This document shows positions 12,275 through 27,310 of a stretch of DNA of 64,000 nt, piece after piece. How positions within the stretch are numbered: the stretch's first letter is position 1; each line of letters opens with the position of its first letter. The position numbers were made by a program, and so were the translations under genes. The DNA comes from Sapria himalayana (taxonomy: Eukaryota > Streptophyta > Magnoliopsida > Malpighiales > Rafflesiaceae), in assembly GCA_029783825.1 (NCBI GenBank), contig JAREIK010002965.1, positions 169,156 through 233,155 on the forward strand, written 5' to 3'. A model generated the notes under the pieces. It saw only the letters and a program-made list of their open reading frames with translations, was not told where the DNA came from and did not search any database.

Positions 12275-12840
12275 AACTGATAGATAGATAAATAGTCAGA
12301 TATTCAGATAGATAATTAATCAGATATTTAGATAGACATATAGATAGATAGACAGATAGACAATTAGATAGATAGACATAGATAGATTGATAGATAGTGA
12401 GTTTGAGAAATTGAAAGATAGATAAATAGACAAATAGATAGTATAATAGTTTCACAAATAGAAAGATAGATAGAGAGAATGATAGATAGATAGATAGGCA
12501 GATAAATAGATAGATAGACAAATAGACAATTAGGCTGATAGATAGATTGACAAATAGTAAAATAAAAACATATACAGATAGATATATGGACAAAAAAAGA
12601 TATTGACAAATAGACAGATAGATAGATTGACAGATATTTAGTTAGATAGACATATAGACCAATAAACAAATAGATAGATAGATAGTTATAGTTATATATA
12701 TATATATATACAAATAGATAGATAGATAGATAGAAAAGACATATAGTCTGATAGATAGATAGACATATACAATAAAAGATAGTTTGATAGATACATAGAT
12801 TGATAGATAGACAAATAAAAAGATAGACATATAGATAGTT

Positions 12841-12909
<69 letters not shown>

Positions 12910-14742
12910 AAACATATATTTAGATAGAGAGATTGATATATACATAGATAGATAAAAAGATATACATTTAGATAGATATACATATAAACAAAGAGACAAA
13001 TAAAAAGATCGATAAATAGACAAATAAATAGATTAACATATAGAAGAATAGACAAATAGATTGTTATATATATCAAAAGATTGATTGATTGAAATATGGA
13101 GAGCTAGACAAATAGATAGATAGATAGAAAGACATATAGATAGATAAAGATATAGATAGATAAAGATATAGATAGATAGATATGTATAAAAATATAGAGA
13201 TTGATAGATAGATACACAAATAGACTATAGATAAATAGATAGATATATAGATAAATAGATATACAAATAGATAGATATACAAATAGATAGATAGATAGGC
13301 AGATAGATAGATAGAAAGATAGATAGCTAGGTTAATAGATGGATAGATAAGCAGATAGATAGATAAAAGATTGTTAGATGTATCAGATAGATCGATAGAT
13401 TAGAATGAAAAATAGATAGATAGATATGTAGATATTTTGTTAGATAAAGAAATAGATAGATAGATAGATATATATACACAAATAGATAGATAGATAGATA
13501 AACAAATAAAAATATTGATAGATGATAGATAGAAAAGTAGATAGATAGAGAAATTGATAAATTGACAAATGGACAAATAGATAGATTTATTGATATAATT
13601 ATAGAAAGATAGACAAATAGACAGGTGCATTTAGAGAATAATAAACAGATACACAAATAAATATATTATAGATAGAATGATAGATAGATAGATAGATAGA
13701 TAGACAGATAGTTAAATTGAGATAGATATAGAAAGATAAACAAATAGACTAATAACCAAATATATCGATAAATAAATTAATAAATAGATAGATAGACATA
13801 TCGACAAATAGACAAATAGACACATTGAGAAATAGATAGATACATAGAAATATAGATAGTTAGATAGATAGAAAAATAACTAGATAGAAAATCAAATAGA
13901 TAGATAGGTATACACATAGATAAATAGACATATAGATAGATTAATAGATAATAGATAGATACACAGAAAGATAGTTAGCCATATATATAGAAAGATACCA
14001 AGTCAGATAGATAGATATATTGATAGATAGAGAAGTAGACAAATACACAAATTACAAGTATGATAGATAGATATATAGATAGATAGACCAATAAACATAT
14101 ATATAGATAGAAAAATAGACATATATAAATATGTTCATTTAGAAAGATCAACAGATAGAGATATAAAGATATGTGCAGAGAGATAGATACATAGATAGAT
14201 AAGTAGATTGATAGATAATTAGATAATTAGATTGATAGATTGATAGATTGATAGATAGACAAATAGACAGATAGACAAATAGATAGAAATATTTTTAGAT
14301 AGGCTAATAGACAAATATTTAGATAGAAATGTACATAGTTAGATAAATAGATTGATATATAGATAGATATATAAATAGATAGATAGACAAAAAGATAGAA
14401 AGATTTTTAGATAGACTAAATGATAGATATTCAGATATACAAGTAGACAGAACTATATATATATATATATATATAGATTGATAGATATATAAATAGATAG
14501 ATAAAAGATAGATAGATAGACAGATATATATATATATATACACACATATATATACACACATTGATGGATAAAGACATAGAGATATAGTGAGAAAGAAAGT
14601 TAGATAGATAGATATAAATAGATATACAAGTTGGCAAATAGATGGATAGACAGATAAATAAATAGAGAATAATTACACACAGAGATAGATTGATAGTTAG
14701 AGAGATTGACAGATAGAGAGAGAGTGAGAGAGAGATAGAAAA

Positions 14743-14793
<51 letters not shown>

Positions 14794-15868
14794 AATAGAC
14801 AGATAAATAGATAGACAGATACAAATAAAGATAGATTGATAGATACATAGACTGACATATAGATAAATAGACAAAAAGATAGATTGATAGTTAGATAAAT
14901 GTATATATATATATATATATATATATTAATATTTAGATAGATAGATAGATAGAGAGATAAAAAATATATAGATAGAGGGTTTGACAGATATAAAAATATA
15001 CATATTGATAGATATACATATAAAATAATAGATAGATTGATTGATTGAAATATAGATGAATAGATAGATAGATAGATTAATCATAAGATAGTGAGATTAA
15101 TAGATGGAGAGCTGAACATATAGATAGATATGCAGATAGACAAAAAGACATATAGAAAGAATGACATATAGATAGACAAATAGATAGATAGGTAGATATA
15201 CATATATATACATAGATAGATAGATTGATAGATAGACTATTGATAGATAGACAAATAGACTTTAAATACATAGATAGATATATAGATTGATAGGTAGACA
15301 AATAGACAGATAGATAAATATACATATAGACAGATTAACATATTGACAGATACACAGATACACTAATAAATTGATTAACAAATAGATAGATAGATAGATC
15401 GAAAGATAGACAATTAGGTATATAGATAGATTGAAGGACAAATAAACATATAGATAGATAGATAGGTAGATAAATAGATAAATAGAGATCATTAGATAGA
15501 AATATAGATAGATATATAAATAGCCAAAAGGATAGATAGATAGACATATATATAAATTAATATATAGAGAGATAAACAGATATATAAATTAATAGATAGA
15601 GAGATAAAGAGAAAGTGAGATATATAGATAGAAAAATAGATAGATAGATGGATAGATAGATAAATAAATATATAGTTACACCTAAATATAGATAAATAAT
15701 TAGATATATATATATATATATATAGAAAAATATACAAATAGACCGATACAAATAAATATAGATTGAAAGATACATAAATTGGCAGATTGAAAAATAGATT
15801 AATAGACAGTTAGATAGATATTCAGATATATAGATAGATAGATATATAGATAGATAGACAAATAACAT
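10387..15868. repeat. Degenerate GATA satellite, tract 2
   Basis: 5.5 kb of GATA-type units on the + strand with GACA, AATA and GATT variants. Embedded are an (AC)n/(TA)n run at about 12233-12274, a (TA)n run at about 12845-12902, TA runs at about 14455-14475, 14742-14788 and 14902-14926, and a local duplication around 10818-10925. Reverse-strand frames of up to 219 codons are only (S-I-Y-L)n translations. No gene or RNA is seen inside. Confidence 0.95.
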
Positions 15869-18246
15869 ATTTAATATACATATATATATATATATATATA
15901 ACTATATATGAATGTATTTAACAATATGTATATCAACATATTACTTTATATAAATGTATTATATACATCAAAATCCTATACATAGCCATATGTCTAAATA
16001 TATATAATTACATTAAAAACTATAAATAACTACATCTACAACATTTATAACTACATGCTTCAGAAAACTTAATATCCATTCATATCATTCATATCATTCA
16101 TCTCATTCATCCATGTTTTTTTGGACATTGAATAAATCTTTATCATTTTCCCATATATTTTAGGAACTTAAATTTAAAATTTTCTATCATAAATATATTT
16201 TTATTGTATTTTTATATGTTTTTATAAATCATTATGATTTAATATGTTTAGGGTTTTTATTTTTGTTTCACTAAATATCATTTAACTAAAATTGATTTAT
16301 AATAAAATGTTAATTTGTTGAAATTCATGTTGTAAATTTCAAAACAAAACATAATATATTTGTGTAATAAATATTATAAAAAATTTCTAAAATATATATG
16401 TGATGTAGTTTCAATTTACAAAGATACAACTTTAAAAATAATTTTTTTTTACAAAATAAAATTTATCATAAACATTAATATTTTAATAAAAAAATTATAT
16501 AGAAAAAGAAAAATTTTATTATCTATTTATGAACTAAAGTTTCATTATTAACATAATTGTAAAAATAAAATAATTTACAAATATGTCAAATTCATTTATT
16601 TATGAGTATAATGATAGTTATTTTAATATAAATATTAAAACAACAACAACTTGAATAAAATAGAATATCATATATTTAATTCATAATTTTATTTTACGCA
16701 TTAATATATATCACACACACACACACACACACCCCCGCTTACACATACACACACAAATATTTGTTTTAAATATAAAGAATTTACAATATTTTATAAATTG
16801 TGTATAGTATATAATATTTTATTTTAATTAAATTTTCAAAATCAAAAAATTTTAAGTACATTTAAACAAACACACACACACAAATACATATATATTTATA
16901 TTAGTTTCATTTGTAACATTAAAAATATATTTTGTATATAGGTATATGCGTGTGTTTGTGTCGGTGTATAGTAGTATATGCATACATACAAGTATATACA
17001 CACTACTTTGAAAATGTAGATACATGTGTAAATATATACAAAATTACAAAAATGTGTATGCTGATATATAATGTATAGTAACATATATGGAGATATAAAT
17101 GTGTGTGTATGTAGTGCAGTGTATATGCACATATATATTTATGCATTTATATGTAAATATCAACATTAATTTTGAGAAGAAAAATACGTGAGCACATAAA
17201 TATTAACATGTTCCACAAATTCGTGAGGGCAAGAGCAAAAAGTGACATTATTGCAAGATATTACTAATCTCCCATCTATAACACTTTGCCTCAAATTTTG
17301 GTCAAAGTACTACTTACAATGATAAGGTTCATTCAATACTACATACCATGAAGTTACATTTTCATTCAATACTATAATTTGTTCAAATAAAAAAATCTAT
17401 CTAATATCTTCTAAAACAACTCTTTTATCTTCTTTTTCTAGTCTTAATAAGCTATTTTTAATTTTGATTATATGTACATTTCATATCTCATATATTTAGT
17501 TCAAACTATTGTAATAGTAAAATCCATTAAATCAATCTAGGCCTAATATCTTTCTTTTCTATGAGCTATTTGATTATAGAATATTTAGTATATACTATGA
17601 ATTAGGTTCTCACTAGATATGATATTAACTTGCCAAAAGAAAAGATTGTTGATACAAGTACTTTTTCTATAGTTGTGTAATTCATCTGGGCATTTGAGAA
17701 TGTGTTGTTATCATAGTATATGATAACTATTTATAAATATTTGTATAACTATATAAAACTCTTCATAATTATATTTAACTATATTTGTAACAATGTAAAC
17801 TATTTGTATAACTATATCTATAACTATATATAACTATTTTTTAATTATATAATATTTTATAACTATATGTGTAATTCTATATAACTATATTTTTAACAAA
17901 ATATAACTTGTGTATAATAATATATAACTATATATATTTGTATTTTACTATATGTATAACTATAAAAATATTATATATAACTATATTTTTAACTACATAC
18001 ATATTTATAAATATATGTGTATAACTATATATAAATATTTATATAACTATGTAGTACTCTATATAATTAAAGTTAACTTTATTTGAATCTATGTATACAT
18101 ATATGTATTCATATAATTAAATCTATATATTTTTTTATAACTTTGTATATATTTATGTATACCTACTTATAACTACTTGTATGAATATATCTACATATAA
18201 TTATATGTTTAACTATATATAACTCTATTTTTAATTATATATACTA

Positions 18247-19187
<941 letters not shown>

Positions 19188-20212
19188 CTATAAATAATTG
19201 TCTTTGATTATATGCATAACTATAAAATATTATACAACTATATTTAAAAATATAATTAACAACATATATTTTATATACATTTTTATATATTAGTATATAA
19301 AAATGTATTTTATTATATATATACCTATAGATAACTATATATATACATATATAAAATTATATAAAAAAATATATATACCAACATGTATAAATATATGTAT
19401 AACTAAATGTGTAACTAAATGCATATCCACATGTTACTATATTTATAATTACATACATACAACATTATGTTTAACTAAATGTGTTTAACTATATATAAAT
19501 ATTTGTATAACTATATATAAATATTTGTATAACTATATAACACTCTATATAATTAAATATAACTATATTTGTAACTATGTATAAATATATGTAAATCTAT
19601 ATATTTATTTATAACTTTATATATCTATGTATGACTATTTGTATGAATATAGTTATATATAACTATATGTTTAACTATATAAAAATATCTATAGCTATAT
19701 ATACTATATGTATAATAAAAGATAACTATAAATAATTGTATCTTATTACATGTATAACTATAAAAAGCTTTATGAATAACTATATATATATATATATATA
19801 TAATTTACGACTTATATTTAATATACATTTGTATATATTAGTATATAAAAATGTATTTTACTTTATCTATACCTATACATAACTATATGTATAAATATAT
19901 AAAATTATATGAATAAATATATATACCTACATATATAAATATAAGTATAACAATATGTGTACCTATATGTATAACCACATGTAACTATATTTATAATTAC
20001 ATGTTTAATAACATATAACAATATGTTTAATTATATGTGTATAACTATATATATATATATATTTGTAAAACTAAATAAAACTTTATATAATTAAATATAA
20101 CTATATTTTTAACAATATATACATATATGTATACATATATGTAAATCTATATATTTGTTTATAACTTTGTATATATTTATGTATAACTAAATATAACTAC
20201 TTGTATGAATAT

Positions 20213-20251
<39 letters not shown>

Positions 20252-20968
20252 AATAACTAAATGTTTAACAATATATAAATTTTTATAACTCTATATATTA
20301 TACGTATAATAACATATAACTATAAATAATTATATCTTACTATATGTATAACTATAAAAACATTATACATAACTATATTTATAAATATAATTAACAACAT
20401 ATATTTAATATACATTTTTATATATTAGTATAACAAATTTATTTTAGTATATCCATACCTATACATAACTATATGTATAAATATATGAAATTATATGAAA
20501 AAATATATATACATACATGTATAAATATAAGTTTAACTATACGTGTAACTATATGTATAACCACATGTAACTATATTTATAATTATATGTATAAAAACAT
20601 ACAACATAATGTTTAACTATATGTATATAACTATATATATATATTTGTATAACTATAAAAAACTCTTTATAAATAAATATAACTTTATTTTTAATTATTT
20701 ATACATATATGTAAATCTATATAATTGTTTATAACTTTGTATACATATATGTATATCTACTTATAATTACTTGACTGGATATATCTATATATAACTATAT
20801 GTTTAACTATATTTAACTAGTTATAACTACATTTACTATATGTATTCTAACATATTATTATATATGGGATAATACTAATTTGTTGCACTAACTTGAAATT
20901 AAATGACAAAAGATATAATATCAATAATATGTAAGAACATAGCATGAGAGTGTCCGTTGGTCAGGCTC

Positions 20969-21100
20969 ATATATGGTATAATACAAATAAGGGTCATACT
21001 CTTACCTAATCCAATCCCTTGGGCCTCAGACTTATATATGGTATAATACAAATAAGGGTCATACTCTTACCTAATCCAATCCCTTGGGCCTCAGACTCAT
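20969..21100 (+). repeat. 65-bp tandem duplication
   Basis: ATATATGGTATAATACAAAT followed by AGGGTCATACTCTTACCTAA and CCAATCCCTTGGGCCTCAGA occurs twice in a row with a 65-bp period (first at 20969, second at 21034). The inverted counterpart at 45119-45185 has one copy, so the duplication arose after the two arms separated. Confidence 0.9.
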
Positions 21101-21184
21101 ATATGAACTTATGTATGACAAAAGATGTAATATTTGATAAGTTTTTACTGAAGAAATTTTATTTTATGTAATTCCAATACATGA

Positions 21185-21455
21185 GCCCCATATTTACCGA
21201 TTTCAGCTTTATCAAAATGAGGCCTGGCATATATTATCTTTATTATTCCTAAAATATTTTATTTTTACACTCTCTTTCTATCTAAACATATAATTGCTAG
21301 ACATCTTTTAGATTTTTGTTAAGCTGTATGAAAATTAACTTTAATTTGTATTTGTTCATTTCTATAATAAATATTTTTATATATCTGGGAATATGTTTTT
21401 GTGTCCCTGAATTTTTTGGGTAGAGTTTTAGCCTATTATAGGTATGCAAAAGCCT
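21185..21455 (+). repeat. Block shared with the trinucleotide units of the 22-kb element
   Basis: From TTTACCGATTTCAGCTTTAT through TGTGTCCCTGAATTTTTTGG to AGCCTATTATAGGTATGC. The reverse complement occurs at 38110-38375, and its last part also at 36215-36345 and 36880-36990. It marks where element 2 rejoins the parental sequence after the transposase deletion. Confidence 0.8.
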
Positions 21456-21469
21456 TGAATGGTCATCTA

Positions 21470-21735
21470 CGGTGCAGTGAATAACACCTAAGCTTCTAAA
21501 GCTATGAGATGAGCCAAATAATTAATTTGACGCAAACATAGGTTTGTTCTTTACATTCTTATTTTGTGTAGATATGTGTCATTGTAGTTCAGATCTATGA
21601 CTTCTTGTTTTTGATTATTGGTTTGTAAATGTAGTATGTTATGCTCCATGTGCAGGTGTAACAATGTTCTCTATTTGCGTGGAGTACCAGAAGAAAAGGA
21701 ACGAGAAATGCTGACCATGCTTGAGAGACCTATAT
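21470..21735 (+). pseudogene. SmF core snRNP protein fragment (one exon plus upstream intron)
   Basis: An intron tail ends in CATGTGCAG (21655), then the exon reads CNNVLYLRGVPEEKEREM. This matches the Sm2 end of SmF (an RCNNVLYLRGVPE core), a subunit of the spliceosomal Sm ring. The upstream intron (TTTGTAAATGTAGTATGTTA before the acceptor) is shared with the inverted copy at 29955-30060. Only the last exon region is present here, so it is a captured remnant. Transcription would run toward the B-type end, as in the other copy. Confidence 0.75.
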
Positions 21736-22374
21736 GCATGATATTTAAGTCCTATATTATTTTCTTCTATTATTTTGATGGTATATGTATTTGCATTAAA
21801 GTACAAGTGTGTGTGTCATCTAACGCTATGTGATTATATACACATACTTATAATACTATAGTATATACATACATATATACTTGGTATAAATGCAAATATA
21901 TATTAAGTATATATATACGTATATACTGAGTATAAAAGTACGTACATACTGAGTATATACGTATATACTCAGTATACACATACTTTTATACAGTAGTAAA
22001 TACGTACGTATATATCGATATATACATAAGTAGGTGCATATATTTATTTTTAGACATGTATATATTATCAGACGTACACACCTATTTACACACAAACATA
22101 CTTTTGAATATATAATTATTCGGGCTAGTCCGAACATCATCGTGCATTGCTCACTGATGTAGGCAATAAAAGTAATGGAAATTAGACTTTTCCTATAGCT
22201 TTGGAAAGATATTTCTGGTCTAGGCCAGCCAGGCAGATAGAGGTTGGTCTTAAAATCTTAGTAATTATATTGATATGCAATTATCACATGGTACAAAGTG
22301 AACATATGAATAAATAAGTTTTTTTGCTCTAGATTTTGTAATGATTGTTTCTAATTGTACTAGGTCTTAGAATT
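21736..22374. other. Non-coding stretch with TACTGAGTATATA repeats
   Basis: 21840-22030 is rich in short repeats and palindromes such as GTATATACGTATATACTGAG and its complement; related motifs lie at 35630-35820, 36590-36720 and 37430-37700. 22140-22374 is ordinary sequence ending in TTGTACTAG, a possible splice acceptor. No gene is recognised. Confidence 0.6.
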
Positions 22375-22514
22375 ATGATGACGATGATGCTCGTGTAGTG
22401 TCATGTAATTCTGGTCGAGGAGGAATATTGGGTCCTATTTTGGGAGAAGCAGCTCGCCGCCTCATCAAAAACTTAATCTCAAATTCATCAGTCGAGCATC
22501 ATCGCCCACCATAG
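22375..22514 (+). pseudogene. Unrecognised captured exon-like segment
   Basis: After TTGTACTAG the + strand reads NYDDDDARVVSCNSGRGGIL then GPILGEAARRLIKNLISNSS and VEHHRPP-stop (to about 22514). The composition and uninterrupted frame look like a real exon, but I recognise no family. It ends where the trinucleotide tract begins. Confidence 0.35.
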
Positions 22515-22518
22515 TTTT

Positions 22519-22752
22519 ATTATCAGCAATAGTAGCGGCGGCAGTAGTGGTAGTAGCGGCAGCAATGGCAGCGACGGCTATGGTGGTAATGGCGGCAGCA
22601 ACGGCAATAGCATAGCGGCGACGGCAGGGGCAGCAGCACAGTGGCCGCAGCAGGGGGAGTGGTGGCAGTGGCCGCAACAGCAGCAATGGTAGTAGCGGTA
22701 GCAGCGGCAACAGTGGCAGCAACGGCAACAGAGGTAGCAGCGGCAACAAGAG
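22519..22752 (-). repeat. GC-rich degenerate trinucleotide tract (AGC/GGC/GGT type), copy in element 2
   Basis: On the + strand nearly every triplet is NGG, NGC or NGT-like (AGCGGCGGCAGTAGTGGTAG and so on), so all frames stay open and translate as low-complexity Ala/Thr/Leu/Pro/Gly text. It is a GC island in very AT-rich DNA. Reverse-complement relatives are at 35823-36212, 36727-36868 and 37701-38112. Confidence 0.85.
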
Positions 22753-23132
22753 AAATTATTCTAGAAAGGGATTTTTCCATCGCTAAATTTATTTTTCTAC
22801 GAATTATTTTCATTGCTAATATTTAGCATTGAGCACTTTAGCTTGGGAAAGCTTCCATCATTATATCCGTTTAGCGACAAAAAATCTTAATTAGCTTGCT
22901 AATTTAGCTAGGAAAATTATTTTTTTAATTAGGGATTTTTCCGTCGCCAAATTTTTAGCTAGGGACAATTTCACTCACTAAATTTTAGCAACGGGCACTT
23001 TAGATAAGGAACCAATCCATCATTTATCCATCGTTAATCCATCGTTAATCCATCGATATATCCCATTTAGTGACGTAAATGCCCATTTAGCAAGGGAATT
23101 GTCCCTAGCTATATGGGATTTTTCTTGTAGTA
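22753..23132. repeat. B-type CACTA subterminal region and terminus of element 2
   Basis: Contains GGGATTTTTCCATCGCTAAA, GAGCACTTTAGCTTGGGAAA, TTTAGCTAGGGACAATTTCA, repeated CCATCGTTAAT and finally CCCTAGCTATATGGGATTTT followed by TCTTGTAGTA. The arrangement matches 10091-10386. Confidence 0.8.
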
Positions 23133-23789
23133 TATAGACTGATATATAGATAAATAGAAAAATAAATAAAAAGTATAATAGATAGAAAGATAGATAGATT
23201 TACATAAAGATAGATAGACAGATAGATAAATAGATATATTGGCATATTGACAAATAAATAGATAGATAAATACACAGATAGAGATATAGACTGATAAATA
23301 TATAGAGAGATAGATAGATAAATAGATAGACATAAAGAAAGATAGATAGGTAGATTGAGAGATTGACATATTGATAGATTGACATAATTATAGATAGATA
23401 TATAGACTTGTAGACAAATAAAAAGATAGAGAGATAGACAGATAGATTGATAGATAGATAGATAGCTTGACATATAGATAGAAAGATAAAAAGATGGATA
23501 GACAACTTGATAGATAGATAGAAACATAAACAGATAGGAAAATAGAAAGATAGATAAATATATAAATAGATTGATAGAAACATAGATAGTTAGATAGATA
23601 GACATAAAGACATATAAAGAGATAGATAGATTGATAGATAGATTGATAGAGTAACAGATAGACAGATAGACTAATAGTATGATAGACAAAACATAGATAG
23701 ACAGATAAACAGATAGATCGATAGATAGAAATATAAATAGATAGATAGATAAACAAATAGATAGATAGAAAGATAGAAATTTTTATATA

Positions 23790-25385
23790 TTTACATATTA
23801 TTAGATTGAAAGATAGATTTGTAGATAGATAGACAGATAAATAGATAAAAAGATAGAAAGCTAGATAGAGATATAAAAATTTAGATAGAGAGAAAGATAC
23901 TTAGATAAAGAGATATAAAGATAGATGGATGCACACATAGTTCTGAAAAATAGATAGACACATATATAGGTAGATATATTGAAAATTGATAGATAAATAG
24001 ATTGACAGATTGATAGATTGATAGATTCATATATTTACAGATAGATAGATTGATAGATAGATAGATTTACAGATATATAGATTTAAAGATAGATAGATTT
24101 ACAGATAGATAGATAGACAAATATACTGATAGAATAATAGACTAATTGGCAGATAAATAGATAGATAGAAAGATTAAAATACAAATGGATAGGAAGATTG
24201 ACACATCAATAGATAAATAAATAGACAAATATATTAATAAATAACTAGATAGATAGATAGACACATAAACCAATAGATAGATATATAGATAGATAGATAA
24301 ATAAACACATACACAGATAGACAAATAGACAGATAGATAGGTATATAGGTAGTAAGATAGTTAAATGATAGTTAAAAACTTAGAGAAATAGATAGACAGA
24401 TAGATAGAGAGATAGAAAGATAGACTAGTAGACTTATAGACAGATAGATAGTTAGATAGATAAATTGAAAGTTAGATAGATAGTAATATAGAAACATAGA
24501 TAGAAAGATAGATAGATGAGAGATAGATAATAAATAAACATATAGACAGAAATATAAATAGAAATACTGATAGTTTTATAGAAAGATAGATTTGTAGATA
24601 GATAGACAGGTAAATAGATAAAAAAATAGAAAGCTAGATAGAGATATAAAAATTTAGATAGAAAGAAAGATACTTAGATAAAGAGATATAAAGATAGATA
24701 GATGCACACATAGTTCTGAAAAATAGATAGACACATATATAGGTAGATATATAGAAAAATTGATAGATAAATAGATAGACAGATTGATAGATTGATAGAT
24801 TCATATATTTACAGATAGATAGATTGATAGATAGATAGATTTACAGATATATAGATTTAAAGATAGATAGATTTAAAGATAGATAGATAGATAAAAAAAT
24901 ATACAGATAGACTAATAGACTAATTGGAAGATAAATAGATAGATAGGAAGATTAAAATACAAATGGATAAGAAGATTGACACATCAACAGATAAATAAAT
25001 AGACAAATATATAAATAAATAACTAGATGGATAGATAGAAAGATAGATAAATAGATAGACACATAAACTAATAGATAGATATATAGATAGATAGATAGAT
25101 AGATAAACACATAAACATAGACAAATAGACAAATAGATAGGTATATAGGTAGTAAGATAAATAGATGATATTTAAAAACATAGAGAAATAGATAGATAGA
25201 TAGACAAAGAGATAGAAAGTTAGACTAATAGACTTATAGACAGATAGATAGTTAGATAGATAGATAAATTGAAAGTTAGATAGATAGTAATATTGAAACA
25301 TAGATAGAAAGATAGATAGATGAAGAGATAGATAATAAATAGACATATAGACAGAAATATAAATTGACATACTGATAGTTTTATA
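23790..25385. repeat. Higher-order tandem duplication of about 770-805 bp inside tract 3
   Basis: A block with non-GATA landmarks occurs twice in tandem: TTTGTAGATAGATAGACAG near 23819 and 24591; GATGCACACATAGTTCTGAA near 23929 and 24702; ACTGATAGTTTTATAG near 24567 and 25371. The copies differ by scattered changes and a few indels. Confidence 0.9.
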
Positions 25386-25773
25386 GATTGATAGGTTGAC
25401 AGATTGATAGATAAACAATTAGATAGATTGACAAATAGACAAATAGATAGACATGCCAAAAAGTAGATAGAAAAATGAATAAATAGAGAGACAAATAGGC
25501 AGATAGACATATTGATAGATTGACTGATAGACGGATCATATAGATAGATTGATACATAAGTATAAATGAAGACAAGTAGAGATATAGAATGATATACACA
25601 TAGAAAAATAGATAGATAGATAGATAGATAAGCAAATCATAGATATATAGATAGATAGATGTATAGAAAGAAAAATAAATAGATAGATAGATGCACAAAT
25701 AGTAAACTCATAGATAAATAGACAGATAGCAAAATAGATAGGTATATAAAATGATAGATAAATAGATAAAAAG

Positions 25774-25806
<33 letters not shown>

Positions 25807-26032
25807 CAGATAAACAGATAAATAGATAGATAGATAGACATATAGATAGACAAATAGATAGATAGATAGATAAATGGATAGACAAATAAACACATAGATA
25901 GACAAATAGATATGTAGATAGTCAGACAAATAGATAGTAAGATAGAAAGAAAACTAGAAATTAAGAAAGATATATAGATAGATAGATAGATAGACAAATA
26001 GATAGTTAGACAAATAGACAAATAGAAAGTTA

Positions 26033-26141
<109 letters not shown>

Positions 26142-26719
26142 TCATAGTTAGAAAGTTAGATAGATAGATAGATAAACAGATAAACAGATAGATTGACAAA
26201 CATATAGATAGATAGATAGATATATAGATAGATAGACAGAAAATTAGATAGATAAATAGATAGACAAATAAATAGAGAGTCGGCTAGATAGATAAATGGA
26301 ATTATTGACACATAGATAGATTGAAAGATAGATAGATATAAAGATACATAGATAGACACATAGACAAATAGACACATAAATATATAGACAAATAGATTGA
26401 TAGATAGATTGACAGATTGATATATTTTTAGATAAATAGATATACAAAAAGATAGATAGCTAAATATATACACGAATAAATAGATATACATATAAAGAGA
26501 TAGTAAGATAGATAGATTAACATATTAAAAGTTTGATAAATAGATAGGTAGATACATAGATAGATAGATAGACAGACAAATAGATATATAGTTGTTAGAT
26601 AGGCACATAGAAAGATATATAGATATAAATATAGTTAGAAAGATAGATATACATATAGTTAGATATACACATAGACACATATATAAGTGGATATGTATAC
26701 AAATAGATAGATAAAAAGA

Positions 26720-27310
26720 TAGACATATTGATTAATTAACTTATTGATAGATTGGTAGATAGATAGATTGATAGATAGATATATTAACAGATATACACAC
26801 TGGTAAATTAATGGATAGACCAAAAGACAGATAGATAAATAGATATATTGATTGATTAATAAATGGATAGACAGACAAAATGATAAATAAACAAATTGAT
26901 AGTTAGATCAAAGTAAACATAGACAGATAGACAAATAAAATGATAGATAGATAGACAAATAGATAGATAGATGATAGATATACAGATAAAAACATAGATA
27001 GATATATAGATAATAAGATAGACAGATTGATTGATTGAATTATTGATAGATTGGTAGATAGATAGATTGATAGATAGATAGATAAATAGATATACACACT
27101 GGTATATTAATAGATAGGCCAAAAGATAGATAGATAAATAGATATATTGATTGATTGATTGATTGATTAATAAATGGATAGATAGACAAAATGATAAATA
27201 AACAAATTGATAGTTAGATCAAAGTAAACATAGACAGATAGTCAAATAAAATGATAGATAGATAGACAAATAGATAGATAGATGATAGATAGACAGATAA
27301 ACACATAGAC
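26720..27310. repeat. Higher-order tandem duplication of about 300-310 bp inside tract 3
   Basis: ATATACACACTGGTA occurs near 26791 and 27090, and TTAGATCAAAGTAAACATAG near 26902 and 27213, with matching sequence between. The second copy has an extra run of TTGA units. Confidence 0.85.

Noticed and set aside
12364..13023. 219-codon reverse frame, the longest in the window
   Set aside because: Pure satellite translation including an I-Y-I-Y run from a TA tract.
16360..16551. 63-codon Lys/Ile-rich frame
   Set aside because: AT-rich composition alone gives such frames, and the inverted copy near 50100 does not keep it open as far as I can read.
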